Source of the DNA: Bryobacteraceae bacterium
GTDB taxonomy: Bacteria > Acidobacteriota > Terriglobia > Bryobacterales > Bryobacteraceae
Assembly: GCA_025350445.1 (NCBI GenBank)
Contig: JANXXV010000207.1
Location: forward strand, 1 to 12,667
Reading direction: 5' to 3'
DNA: 12,667 nt
A model generated the notes under the pieces. The model worked only from the letters and a program-made list of their open reading frames with translations, was not told the DNA's origin and ran no database searches. Position 1 is the stretch's first letter. Each line of letters starts with the position of its first letter. Positions 1-7,304 of this stretch are shown here, piece by piece. The position numbers and the translations under genes were made by a program.

Positions 1-138
1 GTCGAGTGCGGCGAGACATTCACCGCAGCGCGCGCAATGCTCGCGCAGTTGATTCTTTTCCCCGGCTGGTAGCCGATTCAACAAATAATTCTCACGCTGA
101 TCCTCGGTAATGTGGGTGCTGGCGGGACGATTGTTCAC
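1..138 (-). CDS. 5' end of a small protein with a Cys/His cluster, anti-sigma/zinc-finger-like (partial)
   Basis: An open minus-strand frame runs from GTG at 138-136 to the window edge, giving 46 residues and no stop. The peptide has a short polar N-terminus, then HITEDQRENYLLNRL (residues 9-23), then HCARCGECL (34-42). This matches the layout of the small acidobacterial proteins that open with 'HLTxEQ...YxxGRL' and carry an HxxxCxxC-type cluster, as in the zinc-binding N-terminus of anti-sigma factors. Here the pattern is H-x-C-x-x-C-x-x-C, slightly unusual. The frame stays open upstream to a TGA at about 216-214, so GTG 189-187 or TTG 141-139 could also start it; no convincing Shine-Dalgarno sequence is seen. 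The role, possibly restraining an ECF sigma factor, is inferred; the rest of the gene lies outside the window. Confidence 0.5.
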   Translation of the reverse strand, partial: MNNRPASTHITEDQRENYLLNRLPAGEKNQLREHCARCGECLAALD

Positions 139-295
139 CAATAACTTATCGGCCCGCGTTACTGTTGCGTGAACTCTAGCTAGCCCCACTCGCTGAAACG
201 GACCAAGTTTGGTTCACAGAACTATACGCGGACCGATCACTGAGGGAATTTTGGGGAGTCACGCCATAATCGGAGCAAGTTGCGCGACTTAATCA
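139..295. other. Intergenic gap between divergent genes
   Basis: This 157-base gap separates the minus-strand Cys/His gene from the plus-strand broken gene, so both promoters should lie here. I see a short perfect palindrome, CTAGCTAG at 176-183, but no convincing -35/-10 pair on either strand, no terminator and no RNA gene. Confidence 0.4.
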
Positions 296-679
296 GTGGA
301 GACTTGGAACACGGAAAAAAACGCAGTGGAAGAGTTGGAAGCGCTCCGGCCCAGCGAGAACGTGGCTGAAAGCCTTCTGTCCCGAATCGGCGGGAAAGTT
401 TGGGGAGTCGTCAGCGATCCGAACGTCGTTCGAGGTTTTGTCGACTTGTTTAAGATCAAGGACCTCAGTAAGCGAGGCCGGTTGCTCGACGAACGTCAAC
501 AGGAGCTGACAAAGAGATGCGCATCGATTAGGAGTGAAATCCAGAAGTACATCCAATTGATCCGAAACCAGCAGCCGACTGAGAGGCTCACCGCCAAGCG
601 CAAACGAGCACCACAATCCAATACGTTTCAGCCAAGAACCGACTGGTCTGCCCAAGATCAGGTCGTCTTCAAGGATTTA

Positions 680-710
680 CCCGCGGAAGAAACGGGTTGC
701 CCGCGGAAGA
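680..710 (+). repeat. 11-bp direct repeat with 9-bp spacer, frame-breaking
   Basis: CCCGCGGAAGA occurs at 680-690 and again at 700-710, separated by nine bases. A small hairpin, CGGG-TTG-CCCG (693-703), sits in the spacer and second copy. Deleting one repeat plus spacer (20 bases) restores continuous reading between the first two open frames of the surrounding gene. The structure is typical of replication slippage between short direct repeats. Confidence 0.75.
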
Positions 711-723
711 TAAGAAAGGCCCT

Positions 724-751
724 GAAGACTTCATTAAGAAGACTTCATTAA
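724..751 (+). repeat. Perfect 14-bp tandem duplication, frame-breaking
   Basis: GAAGACTTCATTAA is present twice without spacer, at 724-737 and 738-751. Fourteen bases is not a multiple of three, so the duplication shifts the reading frame; deleting one copy joins PEDFIK directly to EKKPANGAS. As a perfect tandem repeat it looks recent and could in principle contract again. Confidence 0.85.
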
Positions 752-1112
752 AGAGAAGAAACCAGCAAATGGGGCGTCGACCGCACCCAGCGTCCAAGCT
801 ACGAAAGCATCTAATGAGGGCAAGATTCTCGGATGGGGTAAAGCCCAAACTTCAGATGCAGTTCGCCAAACCAACGACGTCACACAGAACTTAACCCATG
901 ACCAACTTCAAGGCATGGTGGACAAAGGCCCGGACAAAGACTGGCTAGCTGAACGGAAGAGCAAGTATGAAACCAATCTGGCAGCAGGCAAGCTACGCGA
1001 AAATGCTCAAGCGTTGCCGCGCCTCGAATTGATCCGAAAGATCCTTATGATGTGGCCGCGGTGGGGCCGAAAACTACTTCTACACAATCCGCCTGAGATC
1101 GGGCGCGATGGT

Positions 1113-1132
1113 CGGGGTTCAAGTAAACCCCG
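1113..1132 (+). other. Small GC-rich hairpin near the end of the broken gene
   Basis: CGGGGTT (1113-1119), loop CAAGTA (1120-1125) and AACCCCG (1126-1132) form a perfect 7-bp stem. No T-run follows, so it is at best a weak or factor-assisted terminator. It lies inside the last codons of the open frame before TAG 1148, which fits the idea that the original gene ended earlier. Confidence 0.2.
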
Positions 1133-1148
1133 GTTGCCGGAAGGATAG

Positions 1149-1382
1149 GCGAAGTGGCCCGGGGCCGTCCATCTCTCTTGATTTGTGAGTATGTGATCAG
1201 CTATCAAACTCAGACCCTTGACCCATACCGCCGTTGCTTGCATACGGCATCTCAGCGACGTATCCCGCCCGCCGAGCCGTTCTCTGAAACTATCCCTCGG
1301 AGATTCGCCCCCCGCCCCATGACCACGTCCACATACCTGAACAAGCTATTGACAAGCCTGCCTTTACCAAGCACCCTAAGAT
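1149..1382 (+). promoter_or_regulatory. Upstream region of the DUF1553/DUF1501 operon, promoter not certain
   Basis: The 234 bases before the 1383 gene contain no supported gene. The best promoter-like pair is TTGACC (1218-1223) with CATACG (1241-1246) at 17-bp spacing, which matches the sigma-70 consensus poorly at -10 and would leave a 5' leader of about 130 bases. A perfect TTGACA (1349-1354) lies closer, but the only -10-like hexamer, TAAGAT (1377-1382), is 22 bp away and abuts the start codon. No convincing Shine-Dalgarno sequence precedes ATG 1383. Confidence 0.2.
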
Positions 1383-4300
1383 ATGAGGCACTTTCCACGC
1401 TTCAAACACCTGACGCGGCTCGCCGCAGTAGTACTGACATTCGCCCCGCTGACGGTCTGCGCCGAAAGCAATCCGGACGGCCTGGCGATTCTCCAAGCGC
1501 GCTGTTTCGGCTGTCACAACACAAAAATACTCCAAGGTAAGCTCGACCTCACTACCCGCGAATCAGCCCTCCACGGTGGCGAGCGCGGTCCCGCCATCGT
1601 AGCCGGCAAAGCCAGCGAAAGCCTCGTCTATCAATTCGCATCCCAACAAGTCCGGCCTTTCATGCCGCCCGCGGGCGAGCGGCTTTCGCCCAGTGAGTTA
1701 AAGACCGTGGCTTCGTGGATTGACGCGGGAGCGCCTTGGGCATCCGGCTCTGAGTCGCTCTTCACATCGACAATCCGGCCGTTACTGGAACAAAAATGCG
1801 TAAATTGCCATCATCCCGGCGCCGGAAAGGCGAGCGGCCTCGACCTGACCTCGCGTGAAAAGCTCCTGGAAGGCGGAGACCACGGTCCGGTAGTCGTATT
1901 GGATAACCCGGAAACGAGCGTTCTCGTTGGCCGCCTGCGCCACACAGCCAAGGGCGCTGGAATGCCTCTCAACCAGCCGCAGTTGCCCGATGAGTCAATC
2001 GCAAAGGTTGCCGCCTGGCTCCGCGAGGGCGCCCATTATGACGCGCCGATCGAAGTAGCCAAGACGCAGGTCAAGAGCGACCATTGGGCCTTCCAAAAAC
2101 CGGTAAAAGCCCCGCTACCCAAGCTCACCGGGCCGCTCGCTTCGTGGAGCAAGAATCCAGTCGACGTAATCCTCGCCGCCAAGTGGCAGGAGAAGGGCCT
2201 GCAACCCGCGCCCGAAGCGGACCGTCGAACTCTGCTCAGGCGCGTGTACATTGATGTAACCGGGCTGCCGCCGACACCGGATCAAATTGACGCTTTCCTG
2301 AAAGACAAATCACCCAACCCATACGACAAAGTGGTGGATTCCCTGCTCGAAAGCCCACGCTACGGTGAGCGCTGGGGACGCCATTGGATGGACATCTGGC
2401 GCTACTCGGACTGGTACGGCCGCCGCGGACTTGACGACCAACGTAACAGCGTCCGCCACATCTGGCACTGGCGCGACTGGATCATCGAATCGCTGAATGC
2501 CGACAAGGGCTACGATCAGATGATCCGCGAAATGGTGGCCGGTGATGAGCTTGCACCGAACGACCCGAACATCGTGCGCGCAACGGGATTTCTGGCGCGC
2601 AATTTCTACCGCTTCAACCGCAATGTCTGGCTGCAGGATACGGTGGAGCACATCGGCTTCGGCGTGCTCGGCCTCACGCTGAAGTGCGCGCGCTGCCACG
2701 ATCACAAATACGATCCCATCAGCCAGGAAGAGTATTACCGGATGCGTGCTTTCTTTGAGCCGTACGACGTTCGCACCGATCGCATTCCGGGCAAGCAGGA
2801 CCCACATGACGACGGCATCGCCCGCGTTTATGAATCGGCGCCGCACGATGGTGGCATCGAGCCCTATTTTCCGCCTATCTACAAGGACACCTTCCGCTTC
2901 ATTCGCGGCGAGGAGACGAATCCCGATAAGACCCCGCTCACTCCCGGGACTCTTTCCATATTGGGCTCATGGAACTTGAAGATCGAACCGGTGGTTTTGA
3001 AGCCGGAGGAGCATATCCCGGACCTTCGCGACTTTGTTGGAGGCGACATGCTGGCGAAGGCGCGCCAGGATATCAAAGATGCCGAACTCGCGATTCAATC
3101 GTCGGCGCGCTCTCTCGATCGGGTCCGTACCGAGCTCGCCGCCCGCAAGGATCAGCCCGCTATTGACAAAGACAAGAAGCCAGCCGTCACGTTCAAAGAA
3201 GTGCAGCAGATCCTGAACGTCAAATGCAGCCAGTGTCACGGCGGCACCACGCAAGCCACCAGCCGCAGCGGCCTGATCCTCACCAGCCAGGCGGGCGCGC
3301 TGCAAGGCGGATACAAGTATGGCCCCGCCATCATCCCGGGGCGCAGTGCGGAGAGCCCGCTCATCCGCTACATCAGCGGCGACCTCTCGCCCCGCATGCC
3401 GGTGGAAGGCGGCGCGGTCGGGCCCGTTGAAGCGGCCAAGCTGGCGAAATGGATTGATGGGATCGTCGAGGAACCGGCCGTCACTTTGCGCCGGGCGGAA
3501 GACCGGCTGACCGTAGCGAAGCTGCACCTTGAGTCGGTGAAGTTATTTCTCCCGGCGTTAGAAGCTCGCGTCGCCGCGGACCGCGAGAAGTATCTGCACC
3601 CGAACGAAAAAGACAAGCTGGAGAAGCTCACGGAAACCGCGCAGAAGGCGGAACAGAAATATGTAGCGGCGTTCGCTTCCGAGGCCACCGTGGAAGCGCA
3701 GCAGCTGATCGGTTCGGACAAAGCGGGCGCTGCCAAGACGAAACTCGAAGCTGCCGCAAAGGCCCTGGGACAGGCCGCTCTCACCTATTCGCCGGTGGTT
3801 GAGGTTTATCCGGAAACCAGCAGTGGACGCCGCACGGCGTTTGCCGAATGGCTGGTCAGCAAAGACAATCCTCTACCTGCGCGCGTCGCCGTCAATGACA
3901 TGTGGCTGCGCCATTTCGGTAAGCCATTGGTCGCCACGGTGGCAAACTTTGGGCGCAATGGCGCGAAACCATCGAATCAGAAGTTGCTCGACTACCTCGC
4001 GGTCGACTTCATGGAGAACGGCTGGAGCATGAAGAAACTCCATCGAACGCTGCTGACTTCGAAGGCCTATCGCATGGTCTCTTCCGGCGCGGCGCTGAGC
4101 GAGGCGAACAAGCAGATCGATCCGGAGAATAAATTCTTCTGGCACATGAACGCGCGCCGCATGGAAGCCGAGACCATTCGCGACGCCGTCCTTTACCAGG
4201 CGGGCCTTCTTGACCTGACAAACGGCGGTCCTGATATTGATGAGAACCAGGCCTTCGATTCGCGCCGCCGTTCGTTATATCTGCGGCAGACTCCAGACAG

Positions 4301-4709
4301 CCAGGCCGAATTCCTGCGCCTCTACGATCAGCCGATGCCGAACGATTGCTACATTCGTCCGGAGAGCATCATCCCGCAGCAGGCGCTTGCCAGTGCCAAC
4401 AGCACGTTCTTCCAGGAAGCATCGCGCTTGCTTGCAAAATCGCTGAACAACCGGAATGTAGCGGACGAAGATTTTATCCGCGCTGCTTTCAATACCATCC
4501 TCGGCGCTCCACCCACGGCGGTGGAATCGGCTGAATCCCGTAAGTTTCTCGCTTCGCAATCGACGCTCCTGGCAAAACCCGAGCGTCTCACGCGATTCTC
4601 GGAAGTAGTCGATACACACGTGCCTCCGGCAACGGATGCCAGGCAGCGTGCGCGTGAAAATCTGATTCATGCTTTGCTGAATCATAACGAGTTCGTTACT
4701 GTACGTTGA
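1383..4709 (+). CDS. Secreted multi-cytochrome protein with PSCyt1, DUF1549 (PSCyt2) and DUF1553 (PSD1) domains
   Basis: The 1108-residue product starts with a Sec-type signal peptide (basic MRHFPRFKHLTR, hydrophobic core LAAVVLTFAPLTV, cut near CAES), so it acts in the periplasm or outside the cell. Four CXXCH haem-attachment motifs are visible: CFGCH (41-45), CVNCH (139-143), CARCH (435-439, within the DUF1549 signature CARCHDHKYDPI) and CSQCH (615-619). Order: two PSCyt1-type cytochrome units (about 31-115 and 126-220), DUF1549 (about 260-460), an Ala/Lys/Glu-rich helical linker, a third PSCyt1-like unit (about 603-693), another helical segment (about 700-800), then DUF1553 (about 815-1108, ending LIHALLNHNEFVTVR). 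This family is common in Planctomycetes, Verrucomicrobia and Solibacter-like Acidobacteria; its biochemical role is not established, though it travels with DUF1501 proteins, as here. The third cytochrome unit between the two DUF domains is less usual. The signal peptide supports the ATG start. Confidence 0.95.
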   Translation: MRHFPRFKHLTRLAAVVLTFAPLTVCAESNPDGLAILQARCFGCHNTKILQGKLDLTTRESALHGGERGPAIVAGKASESLVYQFASQQVRPFMPPAGERLSPSELKTVASWIDAGAPWASGSESLFTSTIRPLLEQKCVNCHHPGAGKASGLDLTSREKLLEGGDHGPVVVLDNPETSVLVGRLRHTAKGAGMPLNQPQLPDESIAKVAAWLREGAHYDAPIEVAKTQVKSDHWAFQKPVKAPLPKLTGPLASWSKNPVDVILAAKWQEKGLQPAPEADRRTLLRRVYIDVTGLPPTPDQIDAFLKDKSPNPYDKVVDSLLESPRYGERWGRHWMDIWRYSDWYGRRGLDDQRNSVRHIWHWRDWIIESLNADKGYDQMIREMVAGDELAPNDPNIVRATGFLARNFYRFNRNVWLQDTVEHIGFGVLGLTLKCARCHDHKYDPISQEEYYRMRAFFEPYDVRTDRIPGKQDPHDDGIARVYESAPHDGGIEPYFPPIYKDTFRFIRGEETNPDKTPLTPGTLSILGSWNLKIEPVVLKPEEHIPDLRDFVGGDMLAKARQDIKDAELAIQSSARSLDRVRTELAARKDQPAIDKDKKPAVTFKEVQQILNVKCSQCHGGTTQATSRSGLILTSQAGALQGGYKYGPAIIPGRSAESPLIRYISGDLSPRMPVEGGAVGPVEAAKLAKWIDGIVEEPAVTLRRAEDRLTVAKLHLESVKLFLPALEARVAADREKYLHPNEKDKLEKLTETAQKAEQKYVAAFASEATVEAQQLIGSDKAGAAKTKLEAAAKALGQAALTYSPVVEVYPETSSGRRTAFAEWLVSKDNPLPARVAVNDMWLRHFGKPLVATVANFGRNGAKPSNQKLLDYLAVDFMENGWSMKKLHRTLLTSKAYRMVSSGAALSEANKQIDPENKFFWHMNARRMEAETIRDAVLYQAGLLDLTNGGPDIDENQAFDSRRRSLYLRQTPDSQAEFLRLYDQPMPNDCYIRPESIIPQQALASANSTFFQEASRLLAKSLNNRNVADEDFIRAAFNTILGAPPTAVESAESRKFLASQSTLLAKPERLTRFSEVVDTHVPPATDARQRARENLIHALLNHNEFVTVR

Positions 4710-4713
4710 GGTG
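4708..4713 (+). promoter_or_regulatory. Ribosome binding site deciding the DUF1501 start
   Basis: GAGGTG overlaps the TGA stop of the upstream gene (4707-4709) and sits six bases before ATG 4720. It makes ATG 4720 a better start than the GTG at 4711, which is part of this site, and indicates translational coupling. Confidence 0.65.
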
Positions 4714-4719
4714 AACAAG

Positions 4720-6207
4720 ATGAGTTTCATTCCTCCATGCGGCCGCATCAGCCGGCGCAATTTACTGGTTGATTGTGGCATGGGTTTCGCGGGCCTTGCG
4801 CTTACCGCGATGCTGCGGCGCGATGGTCTGCTGAAGGCCGCGGACGCACCGTCTCTTGAAACCTGGCGCCCGCCGGACGGGAAACCGCATTTCGCCCCGA
4901 AGGCGAAAAATGTCATCTGGCTGTTCATGCAGGGCGGCACCAGTCATTTAGAAAGCTTCGATCCGAAGCCGGCACTGAACAAATATGCAGGCAAGACCAT
5001 CGGTGACACGCCGTTCAAAGACGTACTGGCGTCGCCGCTGGTGAGCAAGAACGTGCGGCAACCGGTGGCCAGCGTCCGCAAGCTGATGCTGCAAATTTAC
5101 CCGATGCAGGTCGGCTACCGGAAGTACGGCCAGCTTGGAATCGAAATGACCGATTGGTGGCCGCATTTGGGTGATGTGGTCGATGACATCGCATTCGTGC
5201 GCTCGCTCTGGACCACCGACAACGACCATGGCGCGCAATACCAGTTCCACACCGGGCGTCAGGTTCTTGACGGGTTGTACCCATCCATCGGCTCCTGGGT
5301 GCATTATGGGCTCGGCTCGTTGAACGATAATCTTCCGCAGTTCGTAGTTCTGGGAGAGCAAGTGGATTCCTGCTGCGGAGGTAGCGGCTGCTCCGGCGCC
5401 GCGTATCTTGGCCCGCAACACGCCGGCGTCGAGTTCGCGCTTGACCCGGCCAACCCGCTGCCGTATGCGCGGCCCTCGGGCGAGGTCTACAGAGAAGAAC
5501 AGAAAGGCGAATTCGATTTCATTCACAAAATGGATGAGGTTGCCCGTTCGCGCTATCCGGAAGACCCGGCTCTCACCGCGCGCATCAAGTCGTACGAACT
5601 GGCCTACAAGATGCAGACCACGGTGCCCGCCGTATTCAATTTCAAAGACGAGCCGGAGCACGTCCGCAAGATGTATGGAATCGATCAGGAAAAGACGCGC
5701 ACGTTCGGCGAGCGCTTACTTTCAGCGCGGCGTCTGGTCGAGCAAGGCGTGCGCTTCGTGCAGGTCTACCATGGCGGCGGTGGCAAAAACGAATGGGACG
5801 CCCATTCCGATCTTCAGAAAAACCATAGCAAACTCTGCACCGAAGTGGATCACCCCATCGCGGGCCTTCTGCAAGACCTGAAACAGCGCGGTCTGCTGGA
5901 CGAAACGATTGTCGTATGGGGCACCGAGTTTGGCCGCACCCCCGGAGTGGAAGGAGTCCGCGGCGGCCGTGATCACCACCCGTTCGCATTCACGGCATGG
6001 ATGGCAGGAGCGGGAATCAAGCGCGGCATCGTTCATGGCGCGACTGATGAATTGGGCTTTCATGCGGTGGAGGACAGGCACTATGTCACCGACATTCATG
6101 CCACGGTGATGCACCTGCTGGGTCTCGATCCGCGCCGGCTCGAAGTCCCGGGGCAGAAGCGCCTCGATGTGGATTTCGGATTCCCCATCAAAGACATTTT
6201 GGTCTAG
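4720..6207 (+). CDS. DUF1501 family protein, Tat-exported, alkaline-phosphatase/sulfatase-like fold
   Basis: The 495-residue product begins with a twin-arginine signal (SRRNLL near residues 11-16, then hydrophobic GMGFAGLALTAML), so it is exported folded. The body has the DUF1501 pattern of the alkaline-phosphatase superfamily: FMQGGTSHLESFDPKP (about 69-84), DHGAQYQFHTGRQ (about 169-181), YHGGGGKNEWDAHSD (about 350-364), VVWGTEFGRTP (about 398-408), RDHHPF (about 417-422) and VTDIHATVMHLLGLD (about 456-470). The conserved Asp/His residues probably bind metal; the substrate of the family is unknown. It follows the DUF1549/DUF1553 gene by 10 bases, and the two almost always occur together, suggesting a joint periplasmic function. 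An unusual CCGGSGC stretch (about 218-224) lies where relatives usually have a Gly-rich loop without cysteines. The 3' end is convergent with, and overlaps, the next gene. Confidence 0.95.
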   Translation: MSFIPPCGRISRRNLLVDCGMGFAGLALTAMLRRDGLLKAADAPSLETWRPPDGKPHFAPKAKNVIWLFMQGGTSHLESFDPKPALNKYAGKTIGDTPFKDVLASPLVSKNVRQPVASVRKLMLQIYPMQVGYRKYGQLGIEMTDWWPHLGDVVDDIAFVRSLWTTDNDHGAQYQFHTGRQVLDGLYPSIGSWVHYGLGSLNDNLPQFVVLGEQVDSCCGGSGCSGAAYLGPQHAGVEFALDPANPLPYARPSGEVYREEQKGEFDFIHKMDEVARSRYPEDPALTARIKSYELAYKMQTTVPAVFNFKDEPEHVRKMYGIDQEKTRTFGERLLSARRLVEQGVRFVQVYHGGGGKNEWDAHSDLQKNHSKLCTEVDHPIAGLLQDLKQRGLLDETIVVWGTEFGRTPGVEGVRGGRDHHPFAFTAWMAGAGIKRGIVHGATDELGFHAVEDRHYVTDIHATVMHLLGLDPRRLEVPGQKRLDVDFGFPIKDILV

Positions 6208-6210
6208 ACC
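6201..6210. repeat. 10-bp palindrome carrying the stop codons of two convergent genes
   Basis: GGTCTAGACC is a perfect palindrome. On the plus strand it supplies GTC TAG, ending the DUF1501 protein in Val; on the minus strand it supplies GTC TAG, ending the MLE-type enzyme in Val. There is no room for a separate terminator between the two genes. Confidence 0.9.
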
Positions 6211-7304
6211 CGCCAGCGATTGATTACGTCCCAGTTCGGCGTCACTCCCAGGCCGGGTCCTTCGGGAGGATAGAAGAGTCCGTCTTCAATTCGCAGCGGC
6301 TCTTCCACAATCGATTCGTTGTAGCGCAGCGGGCCTACCAGATCGCAGGTCAACGGAATGTTAGCACAGGCAACGCCCAGGTGCACCGCGGCGGCGGACG
6401 CAATCTGCAGCTCCCCCATGGTGCCGATTAAGCAGGGAATTCCCGCCGCTTCCGCGATGGCGATAATTTGTTGAGATCGCAGAAGCCCCCCTGACTCGCT
6501 GACGTATACGTTGAAGATGTCTGCCGCACGCGCCTGTATAGCAGTCAGCGCATCTCGCGGAGATTGAATGGATTCGTCAAGTCCAATCGGAACATCCACG
6601 GCGGAACGCACCTCGGCATGGCCGGCAAAATCGTGCGCCGCCAGTGGCTGCTCCACAAGTTGGAGATCAAAACTTTCCAACCGCCGGATGGCTAAGATCG
6701 CCTCCTTTGCGGATCGATAGTATTCGTTCGCATCCAGCCGCATCACGATGCCCGGCCCGATTCGTTTGCGTACGGCTTCGCATGCCCGCACGTCGGTGTC
6801 GCCCGGCCGTCCGATCTTCAGCCGGATGCTGCGGACACGATGCTTCTCCAGATAGAGCGCCGCCTCGTCGGCCATTTCTTCCGGCTCCTGTTGGCCCACA
6901 GTCCAGTTCAATGGAACGGCATCGCGAGCCTTGCCGCCCAGCAGACGATAGACCGGTAGACCGGCAGCCTTGCCAGCCAGATCCCACAGAGCCATCTCGA
7001 CACCTGATTTCGCTTGCCGCCCTCCGCTCAGTACCGCATCCATACGCTCCACCAGCGCGGGAATGCGCCGCGGATCTTCGCCAAGCAACGCCGGACCCAG
7101 ATAGGCATTGATGTCCAACGCGTGCGACGGCCCAAGGCGGTAGTAGTAGAGCGCGCTGGAAACTTCACCAAAGCCGGTGACGCCGGCATCGGTCTCAATC
7201 GTCACTAACGCGAAATCGGAGAAGGTGAGCGCCGCCCGCGCGCCGACAAAGCGATGGGCCCGCGGTGCGTGAATCGCGAATGCTTCCACGCGGGTGATCT
7301 TCAT
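6204..7304 (-). CDS. Enolase-superfamily enzyme of the muconate-lactonizing (MLE) type
   Basis: The 366-residue length and both domains are complete: an N-terminal capping domain (about 1-125, with GFGEVSS and the hinge EMALWDLAGKAAGLPVYRLLGG) and a C-terminal barrel. Visible metal ligands are Asp191 (RLDAN), Glu218 (VEQP) and Asp243 (LDES); Lys163 in RLK is the expected general base. Two positions are unusual by eye alignment: the first Lys of the family KxK motif is Arg161, and the opposite-face Lys is replaced in NVYVSESGG by Tyr267. Enzymes of this class abstract the proton next to a carboxylate to racemise, eliminate or cycloisomerise; one lacking the second Lys is more likely to eliminate or epimerise by a different geometry. 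The substrate is unknown. It is the last gene of a three-gene minus-strand unit; its ATG overlaps the creatininase-family stop (ATGA). Confidence 0.93.
   Translation of the reverse strand: MKITRVEAFAIHAPRAHRFVGARAALTFSDFALVTIETDAGVTGFGEVSSALYYYRLGPSHALDINAYLGPALLGEDPRRIPALVERMDAVLSGGRQAKSGVEMALWDLAGKAAGLPVYRLLGGKARDAVPLNWTVGQQEPEEMADEAALYLEKHRVRSIRLKIGRPGDTDVRACEAVRKRIGPGIVMRLDANEYYRSAKEAILAIRRLESFDLQLVEQPLAAHDFAGHAEVRSAVDVPIGLDESIQSPRDALTAIQARAADIFNVYVSESGGLLRSQQIIAIAEAAGIPCLIGTMGELQIASAAAVHLGVACANIPLTCDLVGPLRYNESIVEEPLRIEDGLFYPPEGPGLGVTPNWDVINRWRV

Larger units (their letters stand above)
296..1148 (+). pseudogene. Unrecognised gene broken by two small direct-repeat expansions
   Basis: Three overlapping open frames in three phases join into one coherent protein. 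GTG 296 opens frame 2 (TAA sits directly upstream); it reads to KDLPAE near 690. An 11-bp repeat (680-690/700-710) with a 9-bp spacer shifts the frame to LPAEDKKGPEDFIK. A 14-bp tandem repeat (724-751) then shifts it again to EDFIKEKKPANGAS, open to TAG 1148. Removing one copy of each repeat (20 + 14 bases) gives about 272 residues: a helical, charged N-half with a VWGVVSDPNVVRGFVDLF stretch (about 36-53), a basic/polar linker, and a C-terminal helical segment with DWLAERKSKYETNLAAG and LPRLELIRKILMMWP. I do not recognise the family. The C-terminal segment faintly recalls C-termini of polymorphic-toxin proteins, but that is a guess. The last 30 codons are Arg/Gly/Pro-rich and unlike the rest, so the original stop may have been near 1050-1060. 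Confidence 0.55.

Noticed and set aside
1349..1382. TTGACA/TAAGAT as the operon promoter
   Set aside because: The 22-bp spacing is too long, and transcription would start inside the coding sequence unless the true start codon is further downstream, which would remove the signal peptide.
1154..1540. Plus-strand open frame before and into the multi-cytochrome gene
   Set aside because: It runs out of frame into the signal peptide and first haem motif of the real gene, and its translation is Arg/Ser/Pro-rich without domain features.
2310..2846. 178-codon minus-strand open frame inside the multi-cytochrome gene
   Set aside because: It is a shadow of the DUF1549 domain; the composition is low-complexity Val/Ala/Asp with no family pattern.
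4711..4719. GTG 4711 as start of the DUF1501 gene
   Set aside because: GTG is part of the GAGGTG ribosome binding site; ATG 4720 has the right spacing to it.
4948..5661. 237-codon minus-strand open frame
   Set aside because: Antisense to the conserved DUF1501 coding sequence and without recognisable motifs.
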